In this document: piece by piece, positions 35,030 through 47,579 of the stretch
Position numbering within the stretch: position 1 is the first letter of the stretch
Layout: the number at the start of each line of letters is the position of its first letter
Origin: Thermothielavioides terrestris NRRL 8126
Lineage: Eukaryota > Ascomycota > Sordariomycetes > Sordariales > Chaetomiaceae
Direction: 5' to 3'
Assembly (NCBI RefSeq): GCF_000226115.1
Contig: NC_016461.1
Coordinates: 3,286,001-3,350,000, forward strand
Length of the DNA stretch: 64,000 bases
The notes under the pieces: model-generated
Told to the model about the DNA's origin: nothing
Databases searched by the model: none
The model's input: only the letters and a program-made list of their open reading frames with translations
Translations under genes and position numbers: made by a program

Positions 35030-36068
35030 TTACTGCTGCCGCGCGAGCGCCTCAAAGGCGGAGACGACGCCGTACGCCTGCATCAACTGTGCCCGATTAG
35101 CCATGTCGAACGCTCCGTTTGCTGGCGACTGATTCTGGGCTGCCACCAGCAGTTCCAGCTGACGCAGCGCACTGGTGACCAGCATGGCAAAAGCCCGGGT
35201 GTCCGAGGTAGCACGCGCAAACATGGCCATCGCCAACAGCGCCTGCACCGACAACAAGCCCGGCTCCTGCAGGATCAGCTCGGACATCACCGTCGTGGCG
35301 TTCCGGTAGAAGGCCCGCTGATAGATGGACAACTCGGCCTCGGCGCCTGGCGCCATCTTCGCGCGGAGGGCGAGCGCGATAACCGCGTTGACGAGGGCCC
35401 ATCTGGCAGGGTTACCGGCGGGCTCGGCTGGGCCGGCTGCGAGTTGGGCGTCGAGGAGAGGGACGAACGTGGCCAGGTCGAGCAGCTGGTGCTCGGCCAT
35501 CTTCGAAGGTGATCTGCATGAGTCGCCTCCAGATGTGCGGTGGGACAAGTGGGATGAACTGGCGCCGACCGGCACTGACCTCCGCAACACCTGCGTCTAG
35601 CGTCTTTTTAAGGCCATGCCAATCTAGGAAAAGGAAGTTTGTGTTCACGGAAGTGTCAGGTCTGGGGCCTGGCTGGACATGAGCTGGGATAGCAACAGAA
35701 GGAGCGCGGCGTGGCGCGGGCCCGGCGGTCAAACTGTCGGTCAAAGGCGATGCCGAGTTGTTAGATATCAACGGAGAGGAAGCTGAAACCCGTTGAGTCC
35801 CGACTACTGAATGTGCGGCACTCTCAGCACTTTCTTTGCTAGCGCGAAGTCAGCGGACAGGGTTGCAAACGGCCTTAGTGTGTTCCGACCTGAACTTCTT
35901 CCCGGGGCCGCGAGTCTTGCGAACCGTTGGGTACTCGCAGAGCGCGCCGCGTGCGAGACAGTTGCTACAACTGGGCTTGCCACCGTCACAACGGTTCTTG
36001 CGGACCTTGCAGCGCGTACAAGCCTGGCATCCATCAGCATCAGAGCCTGGAACCGGGGGTAAATTCAA
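35030..36068 (-). pseudogene. Zn2Cys6 transcription factor, broken
   Basis: The minus strand begins near 36068 with a complete binuclear zinc cluster (C-x2-C-x6-C-x6-C-x2-C-x6-C, CQACTRCKVRKNRCDGGKP..) and a basic linker. An in-frame TGA (35850-35852) follows, possibly a CGA-to-TGA transition. The same frame continues through LTDSLTAGPAPRR.. and LDWHGLKKTLDAG.. to RRLMQITFED (~35485). There a 1-2 nt shift moves the reading to MAEHQLLDLATFVPLLDAQ.., typical of the start of a fungal_trans regulatory domain, which stops at 35030 after ~155 residues. No ATG is found before the cluster, and most of the regulatory domain is missing. It directly abuts the glucanase-like relic. The intact form would be a nuclear DNA-binding regulator; this copy cannot make one protein. 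Confidence 0.75.
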
Positions 36069-37360
36069 AGGATCTCGATCTCCGGGACGGCCTCACTATG
36101 AAGATTCTAGTTGGTTTCGGGGGCGGTTCTGGTCTTTCCACCTCTTGTTGCGTCAGCTCAATCGCATCGAGATCCATAGCGCTTGGCTCGGCTCGATCCA
36201 AGGATCGCTAACATAAACATCCGATCTGCTTCCGCTTTTACATCCGCTACACCGTCGAGCCTTTACCCAAGGGCCAAAGGAAAAGTGGGTATTTTCGCAG
36301 CCCTCTCTTCCTCTAGAAGAGAGGGGCACAAAATTGCTGGACACCCCAAAAAAACCGGACACCTCCCCACCTAATTTTGTATACGAACGCGTCCTAGCAC
36401 AGGGGATCACAACCGCGTCAACCGCATCAATTTGAAGCTATTGCCGCTAGCCAACTTGCAAGTGGTGATGTTTTTTATAGTGTTTTGACGCGCTATACCC
36501 AGATCTTCGAACCTCCCGCCCAAGCTACGTAGTGTATACGTCGCCCACTAGCTCAACAACGCCCTTGCGTACTACTATACCAACTATCTTCGAGGTAAGG
36601 CCAATAGCTATACGATGTCTTCTCTTTGTATTATAGCTAAGCGGTTTAGCTATAGCAAATTATAGATCGCTATATATCTTAAGGCTCTTTGTGATACTAG
36701 CTCGCTAGTACTAAATACCTATTGTATCGCTAGGTGGCCACGCGCGCTTACAGATATAGAAGACAGTGCCCTCGATATATATACGGAGTGGCTATCTACC
36801 TTAGGATCCTTACCTATATAGGATCTCATTAAGAGCATTGCAAATCGCCTATAGGCACACTATGTTCCTCCTATAGGCCTTGTCAGCTACGCCTAGTAGG
36901 CACGTTGGCGGTTCGATCATCCTATATACTTTATAACGAGTAGGAAGCTAGTAGAGGCTATACAACTATCTGCTTAGTAATAGATCGATAAGCTAAACGA
37001 GTTCTTTAACTGCTATAAAGATACTATTAAGAGGTTTAAGATTATAGTAGCTAGTTGTTGGAACGTCGATAAGATAGGCTACCGCTTAGTGATGTTGAAC
37101 AGGAAGTTCTAGATCCTAGCTATTAAGACGAAGAAGAATAGGAAGGTTAGGGGTTGTTCCTTAATACTGAGGGTCTATTATCTGCTTACTATATTATTTT
37201 CTTAGCTAGAGCTCCTCGACCTTTATAATAGGGAGTCGATAACCCTAATTGGCTATACTAATGCCGTTAGCAACGCTATTCCTATATATAGTATCTTTAA
37301 GTAGTAGCTAAACGAGAACTGGAACGTCGACGGCCTTGATAGCGAGATACGGTTTAACGC

Positions 37361-37608
37361 TATAACGTGCTAGCCTTATAGCGTCTACAGACAAGCGTAC
37401 GATATTCTATTCAACTACCTTAAGGAAAGGAAAAGGAGAAGTACTGGCTACGGTCCTTGTATACAGAGTTTTCAGGGGCTCGCGAAGTGAGTTCGGGCCA
37501 ACGTTATTCTAGGCGCGAGATGGGCCTACCACGGGTCCACCCCAAGGCCGCCACAGATCCTAGGCGCAGCCCTATATACCTAGCCCAGGTATAGCCTAGT
37601 CTGTAATA
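37361..37608 (-). repeat. A4 3' LTR (left)
   Basis: TATAACGTGCTAGCC to GTCTGTAATA in plus orientation; the first TG is mutated to TA. Confidence 0.9.
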
Positions 37609-38168
37609 TACCCCCCCCCCGCCCCGCTAGGTAGTCCAGTTAGGGTATATACGACGCTACGTCGAACATTAGCGTAGTCGGGTTCGAGGTAGCTACCTGC
37701 TAAGGCCTTGCTATTTATAGCCGTCCTATTGCCTAGGCTTAAGTTGTTTATTTATATCGCCTTAGCAAATCGCTAATTAGCCCCTTCCTTGCTTTACACA
37801 TTTATATAGAGTAACTGCACTATATTGAGTATACCTATTGATTATATATAATTCAACCTTGCTTATTGCTATTAAAACTCCTCTTCTTATATAATTCGAC
37901 TTTCTTATATTTCTCTCCTATACTTAACGTATATATCCCCCTCCTCTCTTACGATCTATTCTCTTCCCTCTTTGTATATCGATATCGTCTCCCTATCCTA
38001 CCTTATATACGTTCCTCTCCTTTCGTATATTCACCTTACATCTATCTATATCCTTAAGTACACTACTTATTTCTGCTTTAGCTCTGGCTAGAGTCTCTTT
38101 GTCTACTACCCCAATAGCGATATAGTTCTTAAAACTCGCTTACTACGTTTATATATAGGATCGCTAAA

Positions 38169-39556
38169 ATGTTAGTCGCTACTATTGCTCTTAGAGATAG
38201 AGATATAGGCTACTATCCTAGTAGCAATAATAATGAAGACTATAATATAAGTACTTCTAGGATAACCTTATTATAGACCTAAGTCGCTTATTAACTATAA
38301 TGTTATAGAATCGAAATAATTGTTAGAAGAATAATAAGCTGTCGATCAGTAGGTTCGTTGTCGAAGGAGACTCCAATAATAAGGAAAACGAACTACTCCC
38401 TAACAAAGGAGAGTTCTATATATAGTATATTGCTCACCTCTTTAGTAGTACTAAGGTCGAATATATACCTAGCTATAGCAAATCTTATAAAGAATGTTGC
38501 AAGGCTTATATAATATACAAATAGAACTCTACATTATAGGCAATAAACCCTTGCCTTTAGTCTAGTCTAAAGAAAATCCTTAAGGTATACAATATAGGCT
38601 AGGCTATCGAGACCTCTACCTAGAAGAAGACAAGCTTGTAGCCCGCCTATTATATAGTCCTTAAACGTAAATTCCAAAAGCTAGTATAGTCTTTCTAAAC
38701 TACTTTTAACAACGTATAGGCGTATTATATCCCTACTTAGCTAGCTCTACTCCCCCCGTCTACTACTGAGTAGACCCCGACTTATACTATCCCTTAGACC
38801 CTAGGTGCCTCCCCTACTATACTAAGCCACTATAGGGCCCTAGTGCCCTATAATTTGCCTACCTCCTCTCTAGACGCCTCCGCTTAGCTAGCCGCCTATC
38901 TTACCTATCGCCTAATAAGTAACGAGGAAGCCTACTAGCGTAAAATGCACTATCTAGTCGACGCTATTATAACAGTTGTTAACATTAACAACTATCTTAT
39001 TAACTATGTTTTAAGTTCACTATAGTCTAGCCCCTCTCTATAAGGCGGCTATAGCTCGACTCTTACTAGGTACAATATTGCCCTAGTCCCCTTCGCCCTA
39101 TGTCCCTAGTACTACTTATCCTTGTTTACTAAGAACCTTATATATATCTATCGCAAATATATTAATCCCTCTCCCTAGACCTTTAGTAAGTCTAGTAGAT
39201 AGCTAATTATAGAGGTGCTCTCGTCGTTAGATAAGGGTGCTAAGCACTTGCCTACTAGCGACCTAGTGCTATCTAGAGACAAAGAGGCTATAGAGTAGGG
39301 CTAGAGACAGCTCTATCTCCTATTATAGCCTTATTCCCACTTTATTCTACGTCTCAACCCTCTATCGAACCAACTTACCAACTAGAGTAGCTATAGCAAT
39401 TTTGATATCTACCCTTGTCCTACCTTAGAGATCCTAGAGTAGGTTATACGTCGGCTATTAACCTCGCCTCCTATTAGCTTACGCCTAGGTATCCTATAGT
39501 ACTATAGGATTGATGCTAGGGTAAGGCTAGAGGACTACCTACATTTAAGGAAGTAG
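38169..39556 (+). pseudogene. Antisense ORF of A4, diverged version
   Basis: ATG at 38169 in the same context as in A1 and A2 (CTAAAATG). One frameshift lies before 38348; from there to the TAG at 39554-39556 a single 402-codon frame is free of net indels. Protein-level similarity to the A1 aORF is visible: GDSNNKENELLPNKGE against GDLDDEDNALPKEEGD, KSYKECCKAYIIYK against KSYIEYTKLYTKC, and SLKKILKVY against SLKRLIKFY, with former Trp stops at shared positions. The C-terminal half is Ser/Pro/Leu-rich and differs from A1. Function unknown. Confidence 0.7.
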
Positions 39557-39759
39557 ACCTAGTTAGTATATTAAAGCCTCTCTACACTTATATTTCTTTT
39601 GTTATTTTTTTATAATAAGGTTGTAGCTAAATATATTAGAGTAACTATATACCTAGTAGTACTATTGAGCTATATCTATTCTATTATAGTCATTTTTTAT
39701 AGAGTAGTTGGTATATAAATATAACGTTTTCCCTTTCGCCTTCTATTCGACACTAGCCT

Positions 39760-42700
39760 ATCGTTATATTATATGTCTCTCTATTCCTATTTAAACTCGT
39801 TAAACGTAGTAGTATCTAAGAAGTTCTCTAGAGGCTTCTACGTTAGTTTGTTGTAACCTACTTATTTAATGTATATATCGTAGTTATTCCCTCTCCCTCT
39901 AGCGTTCTAAATTTTAAGGATCGTCTCTACCTTATACTTCTACTAGGGAACACCCTCCTTCGATATAACCTATATAGGGTCTAGCCGCTTATCTATAACT
40001 TTCTATAATAAGAGTAGGTTAGAGGCTACTCACTCGACTAGGTCAATATAGAAGGTTGGGTATAGACCGCTTAGTATATCGAGTATAACTATTAGGGGGG
40101 TAGGGACTACGACTACCTTGTACTTAGCATTTAACTAGTTAAGTTTCTTACTAGGGCGGTTCGTCTTTATATTATATAGGGAGAGCTATACCTTATCCCC
40201 TACCTTAAATCGCTTAGCTAGGTAGCAAGAACGATTTACATTCGTCTACTACTACTACTATATATATACGATAGCTACTTAGGTCCACTCTATCCCCTTC
40301 TTCAGATAGTGGAAGAACCTAGCTATATAGCCTTCTAGAGACGCTATAAACGTCGTTAAGATTATAATAAGTTATATAAGACTTATATCAAACCTATAGA
40401 GAAGGTAGTTCGAACTTACCCTAGTTATAGACAAGTCCCTATTATTAAGTACGAATTAGTAGGCTAGGAGATATTTAGGCTAGTTATATTATATAAAGGA
40501 GACGAAGATCTAGAGGATAGCCTATACCTCTTAGTTGACTTACTCTATTCCCCTATCCGTCTAGGGATAGTAAAAAGTCGATAGAAGCTGCTCTACCCCT
40601 ACCACTTTATATAGTATAGTCTAAAACCTATTTAACTAGTCCGACCTATAGTCGGTTATAATTTGAGTTAAGAACCTATAGAAGCGCTACTATACGTTAT
40701 AGAACTAGAGAATATACTTTTCTACTCCTATTAACTATATTACCTTAAGCTATATATATTTAGAAAGGTAGTTGGTAATTACTATAAGGTAGCTAAGCGC
40801 TCCCTTGTCTCTTATAGAGAAGTTGGTTATAAAGTCAATAGAGATCTACTTCTAAAAGCGATTAAAGATAGGCAAAGGTTGTAAAAGCCCTTGATATAGC
40901 TGCTAGGAGATCTTGCTCTAGCGATACTAGTTGCAGTTCCTAATGAACCACTTTATATTAGACGATATAAGGTCCTAGTAGTAATCTCTCTAAAGCATTT
41001 TAAATAGCCTATTACACTCTAGGTATCCTAATATAACTAAGTTATAGATTCGCTAGATAATTATAGTAGTTAGGGGCTTCTATATAGGGAGCTAGAGACG
41101 GCTATAGAACTAGAGTGTGCCTTATATATTAAAGGAGTAGTCTACAATCTAGGTTTATATTACGTTCGTCTCCTTTAGAAACTTCTAAGCTCTATTACAA
41201 ATAGCTTAGAGCTAGTAAGCGTAGTACTTATCTTTAACAATACTCTTATCCTATAGGGCTATAAGCTGCTTATCCTTGAAGAGCGTCTCTCCTATAGGCA
41301 ACCTAGCCTCCTCCTATACGCTAGTCTAGTACACCTTAATCGGAGGGAGTAGCTAGGCGATACGCTAGCTATCTTTAAGCTCGTCTTGTTTACGCTAAGA
41401 GAGTGTATTAGGGCGTAAAGCCTAGGATCCTAGCTAGTACTTTAGCTCGAAGTTGAATAGAGAGAGCGTCTCTATCTATTAGGCTTGCTATTCATTAATT
41501 AGATATAGCTAGGTAAAGTACTTAAGGTTCTTATAGTTGGTTAAGATAATAAAGGGGGCTACTATACTTTGAAGCTTTGCTAATTAGGCCTTAAGATATA
41601 AGATAATAGCCAATAGCTCTTTATTATAGATAGTATAGTTGTATTTAACAAAGCTTAGTTTTATAGAGTAGTAGGCTATAGGGTAAAGAACTTTGTCCTT
41701 TCCCCGCTAAGACAAGTATCTACTAAGTGCTATACTAGAATAGTCCACTTCTATAATTGTCTCTCTCTTAAGATCCTATTAGACGAGGATCAACTTCGAT
41801 ATAAACGTAGCCTTAAGTATATCGAAGGCGTCCTACTCCTCTTTGCCCTAGTGGAAAAGGATATTTTTATAGGTAAAGTATATTAATAGGGCTATCTTTT
41901 CAAAGAAGTTAGAGATAAAGTTATAATAGAAATTAGCGAATCTTAGGAAGCTCTATACTTCTTAGACCTTATAAGGTACCTCCTACTTATAAATGGCCTT
42001 GATCTTCTTAGGGTTAGGGCGGATATAGACCCTTGCCTCTATAATATACCCTAGGTATTTAACTTCCTTTACTATAAATATATATTTTTTGAGGTCTAAG
42101 TTGAGGCCTATATCCCTTAGTCTTTGGAGGACCTTATATACCTTCCTTATATAATCCTTTTAGCTCCTATTCGAGTATACTAAAACGTTGTTAAGATATA
42201 CTATTATATAGTCTCCTAGCGTTAGACTAAGGACGTTGTTAATATATCTCTAGAACGTTATAGAAATATCTATAAGCCTAAAGGAGCAAACTAGCTACTC
42301 GAATAGTCTAAACCTTATATAAAATACTATAAAGTACTTGTCCCCTTTAGCTATCTAGATATAGTAGAATATAGCCCTAATATCTAGCTTTATAAGCTAT
42401 TTAGCCCTAGCTAGGGACCAAAGAGTCTCTTTAATTAGGGGGAGTAAGTACTAGTCCTATTTAATAATCTTGTTCAAGGCTTAGTAGTCTATATAGAACC
42501 TCTATCCTCCTCCTAGCTTCTTTATAAAGAGGACTAAGGCGACTATTGATAAGGAGCTTACCTAGATCTATCTCTTATCTAATAGGTCTATAACCTACTT
42601 CTAAATCTTTAGGAGGTAGTCCTTTAGTATATTATATAAAGGTCCCTATAGGAGCTTAGGAGGTTTTCCGTCTAGGCCTATCTTAAGATGGATATAATAG

Positions 42701-44640
42701 TTGGCCTCCCTCTAATAGGGGGGTAGGTTATTCGCCTTCTCTTTGTTAAAGAGATTAGCGAAGTTATATAGCTCCTTTAGCAAGGCGACCTTTAGGTCTA
42801 GGTTAGCGTTAGGCTAGGAGATAGCTACTCCTAGTATAGTAGTTATCTTATAGATACTAGTAATAAAGAATATATCTTATACCCTTTTAGACTTCTTCCT
42901 TTATACTCTATAGGCTAAGCCTATAAATACCACGCCTATAATTAGGGTAGCGTTAGCTTCCTTTCGCTATAAAGAGTACTTATATATCTATAGGCCACTT
43001 TACAAATTGATAGTAAGGACTCTATTAGCTAGGTCTAGTACAATCCTACAATAGTTTATCTAAGGGAGCTCTAATATAACGTTGTAGGCTAGCTCTAGTA
43101 CTATATAGAATATAACGGTACTAATCTACCTATCGATATCCATTGTAATATAGGCGATATATATAATTTTCTTTATAATTTGCACCCCCTTAACTATAAT
43201 ACCTAGGGTATAGGGAGTTAGTAAGCTTATCTACTCGATTTCTAACCTCTAATATACTCTCTTGCTAATAGCTCTATAGCTCTAGTATCTACTATCTATT
43301 TATACGTTTATAAAACTAGAGGAGTTTAGGAAAATAGAGATAAGAAAAGGGGGCTTATCTATTCTCTCTCTAATCTTTATAAACTCGTTCTATAAGTGGC
43401 TAGGTCCTTTTAGCCTCTATACAAGACTTTGTATAGAGGCTACTCTTTTCCCTCCTCCTCTTTAGAGAGAGAGTCCTCCTCTACCTATTCTTTAGCCTCT
43501 AACTTGTTAATATTAACCTAAGGAGCTAGTCTCTTAGCTAGGGCAAAGGGATAGGTAGCTACAAAGTGGCCTTAATACCTATAATAGATATAGGCTTTAG
43601 CTTGCTAGTACATTATATATACCTTATTGTTTATCTACTTCGCTTATAGTATATTCGTACCTCGTTTTCCTCTATTTCGTTGTTGCTTTCTTCTATAACC
43701 TCTATTAACTCCCCCCTAGGCTAGGGTAATATAGGTCGTATTAATCCTAATTATCGATATATCTCTATCTATATCCTTCTCTATATTTACATTAGGCCTA
43801 GGTCGCTTACCCTAGGACTATTAGTGTCGTTTCTCTAGGTAGAGGACCTCTAGGTCGATAGCGATCTCGTAGTACCTTATAATAGCTATAGTATAGTTGT
43901 TCTATAGGACCCCCTATCCTACTACAATATACTTCAACTTTAAAGAGAGGCATCGTTATAGTCTAATAAATTGTATTTCATTGCTCTAATTAAGTCCTTT
44001 AGCCTTTAATAGCTTCGCTTTAAAGTAAATAATAAAGAAGGAGAATAGCTTATTATCTCCTTTATAAAGTATATCTAGCTCTATTAAGGCTATAACCTAT
44101 TTATAGAGGTCTATATAGACTATTGTAAAATACTTAAGAAACGCTCCTAGGTTATAGTTGTAGCTAGGTCCTCCTAACTCGTAGAAGGCTACGACCTTAG
44201 CCTAGACCCCTTAGCTAAGGTTCCTCTAAATAAATACCTACTAGTCGTAGAGACCTCTAATAAAGTCTTAGTCCACTACTAGGATATACACTATTATAGC
44301 CCTCTAGGCAGCAAAGAGCTCCTTTTTACCGTCGAAGGGTTATCCTATAGGGAGGCGCTTCCACTATATCTAGGGAGCTACCAAAGCTATAGCGTTAGTC
44401 GTTGAAGCTTAAGCGTTAGCTACTATAGAGGCGTTTATAGTCTAAGCTACGGTAATCTAAGCTATACAAAGTTCCTTAATAGTTACGTTCTAATGTACAA
44501 TAGTCTCCTATAAGAGTTGGAAGTATTTATAGACCTAATCTAGGTCTAGGACCTATAGGACACCTAGGTTATTTATAGTAGCGTCTAGTCCGCTTGGTAC
44601 TAGCGTTGAAACGCCTAGCGTACTGCTCTTATCTATATTT
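39760..44640 (-). pseudogene. A4 gag-pol polyprotein relic
   Basis: Minus-strand order: gag (44640-43600), zinc knuckle (~43560-43610, YIYYRYQGHFVATYP with Cys changed to Tyr), protease (~43250-43340, IDSG-type centre), RT (YLNN at ~42195, from YLDD), RNase H, integrase and chromodomain (~39800-39950). Stops throughout. The chromodomain places it among the chromoviruses, whose integrase tail is known to bind modified histone tails and guide insertion to heterochromatin. Confidence 0.85.
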
Positions 44641-44667
44641 GAAAGTAATAGCTGCTCCATCTATATA

Positions 44668-44786
44668 AAGGTAGTTGAACTATAATGTACTAGCCTTATA
44701 GTATCTACAAATAAGTGTACGATGTTCTATTCAACTACCTTAAGGAAAGGAAAAGGAGAAGTACTGGCTATAGTCCTTATATATAG
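44668..44786 (-). promoter_or_regulatory. A4 LTR promoter and self-complementary primer-binding site
   Basis: On the minus strand the 5' LTR has a TATA box (CTATATATAAGG, ~44775-44786). About 35-45 nt downstream is AAGGTAGTTGAA (44730-44741). The primer-binding site directly inside the LTR (44668-44679) is its exact 12-nt complement, TTCAACTACCTT. This is the arrangement of self-primed Tf1/sushi-group elements, where the 5' end of the transcript folds back to prime reverse transcription. The transcription start near 44741 is inferred from that pairing. Confidence 0.65.
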
Positions 44787-44928
44787 AGTTTTCAGGGGCT
44801 CGCGAAGTGAGTTCGGGCCAACGTTATTCTAGGCGCGAGGCGGGCCTGCCACGGGTCTGCCTTAGGGCTACCGTAGATCCTAGGCGCAGCCCCATATACC
44901 CAGCCTAGGTACAGCCCGGTCTGTAACA
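44681..44928 (-). repeat. A4 5' LTR (right)
   Basis: 248 bp, TATAATGTACTAGCC to GGTCTGTAACA, followed by AACGC. It keeps the unmutated CA end. Confidence 0.9.
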
Positions 44929-46913
44929 AACGCCTTGGAAACAGTGTTTAGTAACTACGATATTATAGCCAACTAGATCTAGCACTTCAATAGGCACTCT
45001 TTCTAATACTATCCTGTCGTTTAGACGTGTGAGCTTACGTTCGAAGAGTGGTTTGGCTGTAGTATATACAACTTCTAGAGCCCTAACGATATTGTAGAAT
45101 CTGAGTGGAATAATATACGCTTTAAGGATTGTATCTACCACCTATTGGTGATAGATAGCTTCTTAGGGCACTATATGTTAGATATCTACGAATATTGCCT
45201 TATATACAACATTATCATTAAGTTCCTGCCACTATATTTATTATATAAGATATAGCCAATAGATATAGGCGTGTTCCAATATATTAAGAAGGTATATCAA
45301 ATATATCTTCGCTAGGTAGTTCGCTAGGGCGAGCTAACCTTTATATATATAAAATTCGTTGAGAACCTCTAGGTTCGTTGCCTTACCTAGAGCTAGACCT
45401 ATTACTAGTTCTAATATATAACTAGCAAATCGTTGATAAAGGCTTTATAGAGAACAGGATCATCTTTGGCTTTACGAGGTCAAGGATATAGCTATTAAAC
45501 TATACTATCTATATTGCTAAGCTCGAAGATGCCGACCTCTAGGCCAATAGCATAGTATATCCTTCGTTGCTTCTAAAGCAGGATCGCTAAGAGTCGGCTA
45601 CTAAAGGCGTTAAACGTCTTTAAACTAAGTACAACAATATATTCAGCTCTCTAACGCGCTATTATATCGTAGATATCGCCACTATAATATAAGAAGGTCA
45701 GCTTACGTAAGAGCACCTTACTATATTTATAGCCGACAATAAACAATAGCTAGTATCGTATATCGCAAAGCGAGCTAGAGGGCATTTGGTCTAGCTATCT
45801 AGCACTATTATCACTAGTATATCCGTCGAAGATATCTACTATATATAGGCTGCTCACGATCGGAGGTATATAGAGGCTATTACTAAGGAATCTCGTAAAG
45901 TAGTGAAGAACATCGTATACACTAGGGAAAAGGAGCTTAAGAAGGAGTAGATAGAGTAGAAAAGGATACTAAGCAACAAAGTTATAGGCAATAGCCGTCT
46001 ATAGATAGCAATCTTCGAAGAATTCCTTGAAAAGACTAGCTAGACCAACGACATTATACCTCTTGATCTCAACGACTATTCAATCTTCAATATATAGTAT
46101 AGCGAGGATCCTCTATCTAAGCTCTTCTTCTTTATCGATATAATAGGCGAAGAACCGGATACCTATAGGCTAGAGCGATCGCTATACGATTTCCTAGTGC
46201 TAGAGCTATAGCCAACGTAGAGCTATATCTAGGTAGACGATAAATAGGAGCTACTTATCGACGAAGATAATAGCCTCTCTTAGATACAATCTAACAACAA
46301 TAATAGCAACGATAATAGCGACGATAATAATAACGATGATACTAAGTCACCTCTACTATATAGAAGCACTTACAACGGCGAAGGCGTTCGCAAACCGGTA
46401 TACAATAGGATCAACAAGATCGTCGCGAAGTGGCGGGCATATAAAGCGAGGAAGTATATAGCGTAAGAACCTCAACACTAAGAATCTACAGCTAGGTAGG
46501 ATCGTAATAGTTCGCCACGTATATAAATACGCCTAGATAGCAACAGTGAGCTAGTATCTACAGGTTTAGCCGCCCTACAGTAAGTCGGTGGCAGTCAGGG
46601 GCGCGTAGTCAGGGGAGCAGTTGGGGCACGTAGTTAGGGCATATAAGCTAGCCTTGTATTATATAAGCGTGTTTTAATTTGATCTGGATCGAATTTTAAT
46701 TGCGTTTTTAAGCTTTTTGAGCTATCCTACGTATTTGCAAGGTGGTCGAATTGATGTAGTTACGAATTGCGATACCTTGGGCCAGGACGCAATTATATAC
46801 AAAATTGGGTAGGGAGGTGTCCAGTTTTTTTGGGGTGTCCAGCAATTTTGTACCCCTCTCTTCTAGAGGAAGAGAGGGCTGCGAAAATACCCACTTTTCC
46901 TTTGGCCCTCGGG

Positions 46914-46999
46914 TAATTAGTCTTGAGAGCTGCATCCCAGTCAACCTCTTCCGTGTGCGGAAGCAAAAATGCTTCCGCTGTGGGGCTTTTGCGAGACGC
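46914..46999. other. Short spacer between the two DNA transposons
   Basis: 86 bp of normal composition between the TA of the pogo element and the start of the next inverted repeat. It contains an imperfect palindrome around GCGGAAGCAAAAATGCTTCCGC. Confidence 0.4.
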
Positions 47000-47579
47000 C
47001 GTTGTGGTTGTCAAACACTAGGTCAAAGTGGGTCCAAATGGCTACGCCGCACACCCAGTTTGACAGTAGTATACAACACACTGCTATCAGTGCTATCAAT
47101 ATTAAAGCCGTAGATATTGCAAAAAACGGCCCAAATCGCCATTTTCCAGTGTTTTTATATACTTGTTAAAGCTCAATAGCGTATTCTAGCTTAGTCAGTA
47201 GCCGTTCGATTGAATTAGGAATATAGCGCGCTAGCAATTACCTCTAATTCCTAGTTACTAAGTTATTTCTAGCCTTTCTAGGCATCTCGTACGCTTACCG
47301 CTATCTCCTAAGCTTCCTAAAGCTATAGATATATTGCTAGAGCTACCAACGAAGGCGCCGCTATATAGTTCCTCAGTATTATACGCTCAATGCCTCCTAG
47401 CTAGCCTAGCGTTACTAAGCCTATTACGTAACTTCCTACTTCTATTCTTAAGCGCCTTAGCGATCTACTATATATAATTAATCGCGCCTACCCTCTTCGT
47501 AGCCTAGTATAGTTCTCGATAGCACCTTCGAAGCATAGTTATATATCTATATAAAGAAGTGAGGCATTAGATCTTTCTC

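Larger units (their letters stand above)
37361..44928 (-). mobile_element. Chromovirus A4, complete, inside the pogo transposase
   Basis: 7,568 bp, LTRs 37361-37608 and 44681-44928 (248 bp each), perfect AACGC duplications at 37356-37360 and 44929-44933. Gag-pol runs leftward (44640 to ~39760), the C-run polypurine tract is at ~37611, and the aORF is on the plus strand. Backbone similarity to A1 is high in the LTR, the LTR-adjacent leader (to ~37860) and from ~39700 rightward. The block between them (37860-39690) is not alignable at DNA level. Confidence 0.95.
36430..46470 (+). pseudogene. Pogo-like DDE transposase relic
   Basis: Two parts: 36430-37360 and 44934-46470, joined when A4 and one AACGC are removed. 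First part: RKLVEAIQLSA-type helix, then CWNVDKIGYRLVMLNRKF, equivalent to the NxDExG(F) motif holding the first Asp. Next comes TLIGYTNAVSNAIPIYSIFK, the strand before the insertion site. Second part: LLVIDSFLGHYMLDIYEYC, which corresponds to the D-G-H-x-S-H motif, and PIDIGVFQYIKKVY, which corresponds to LQPLDVGVF. That order is diagnostic of the DDE_1/pogo group. The C-terminal tail is acidic and Asn-rich. Stops at Trp/Gln codons make it inactive. Confidence 0.8.
36266..46913 (+). mobile_element. Pogo/Fot1-type DNA transposon, split by chromovirus A4
   Basis: Long terminal inverted repeats (left 36266-~36420, right ~46745-46913) start CCCRAGGGCCAAAGG and include the near-identical ~115-bp core with TGGACACCCCAAAAAAACC. 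TA lies on each side (36264-36265 and 46914-46915), as in Tc1/mariner-class insertions. Without A4 it is 3.1 kb. It encodes a plus-strand DDE transposase relic (see next entry). The repeats are far less RIP-mutated than the coding part. Confidence 0.85.
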
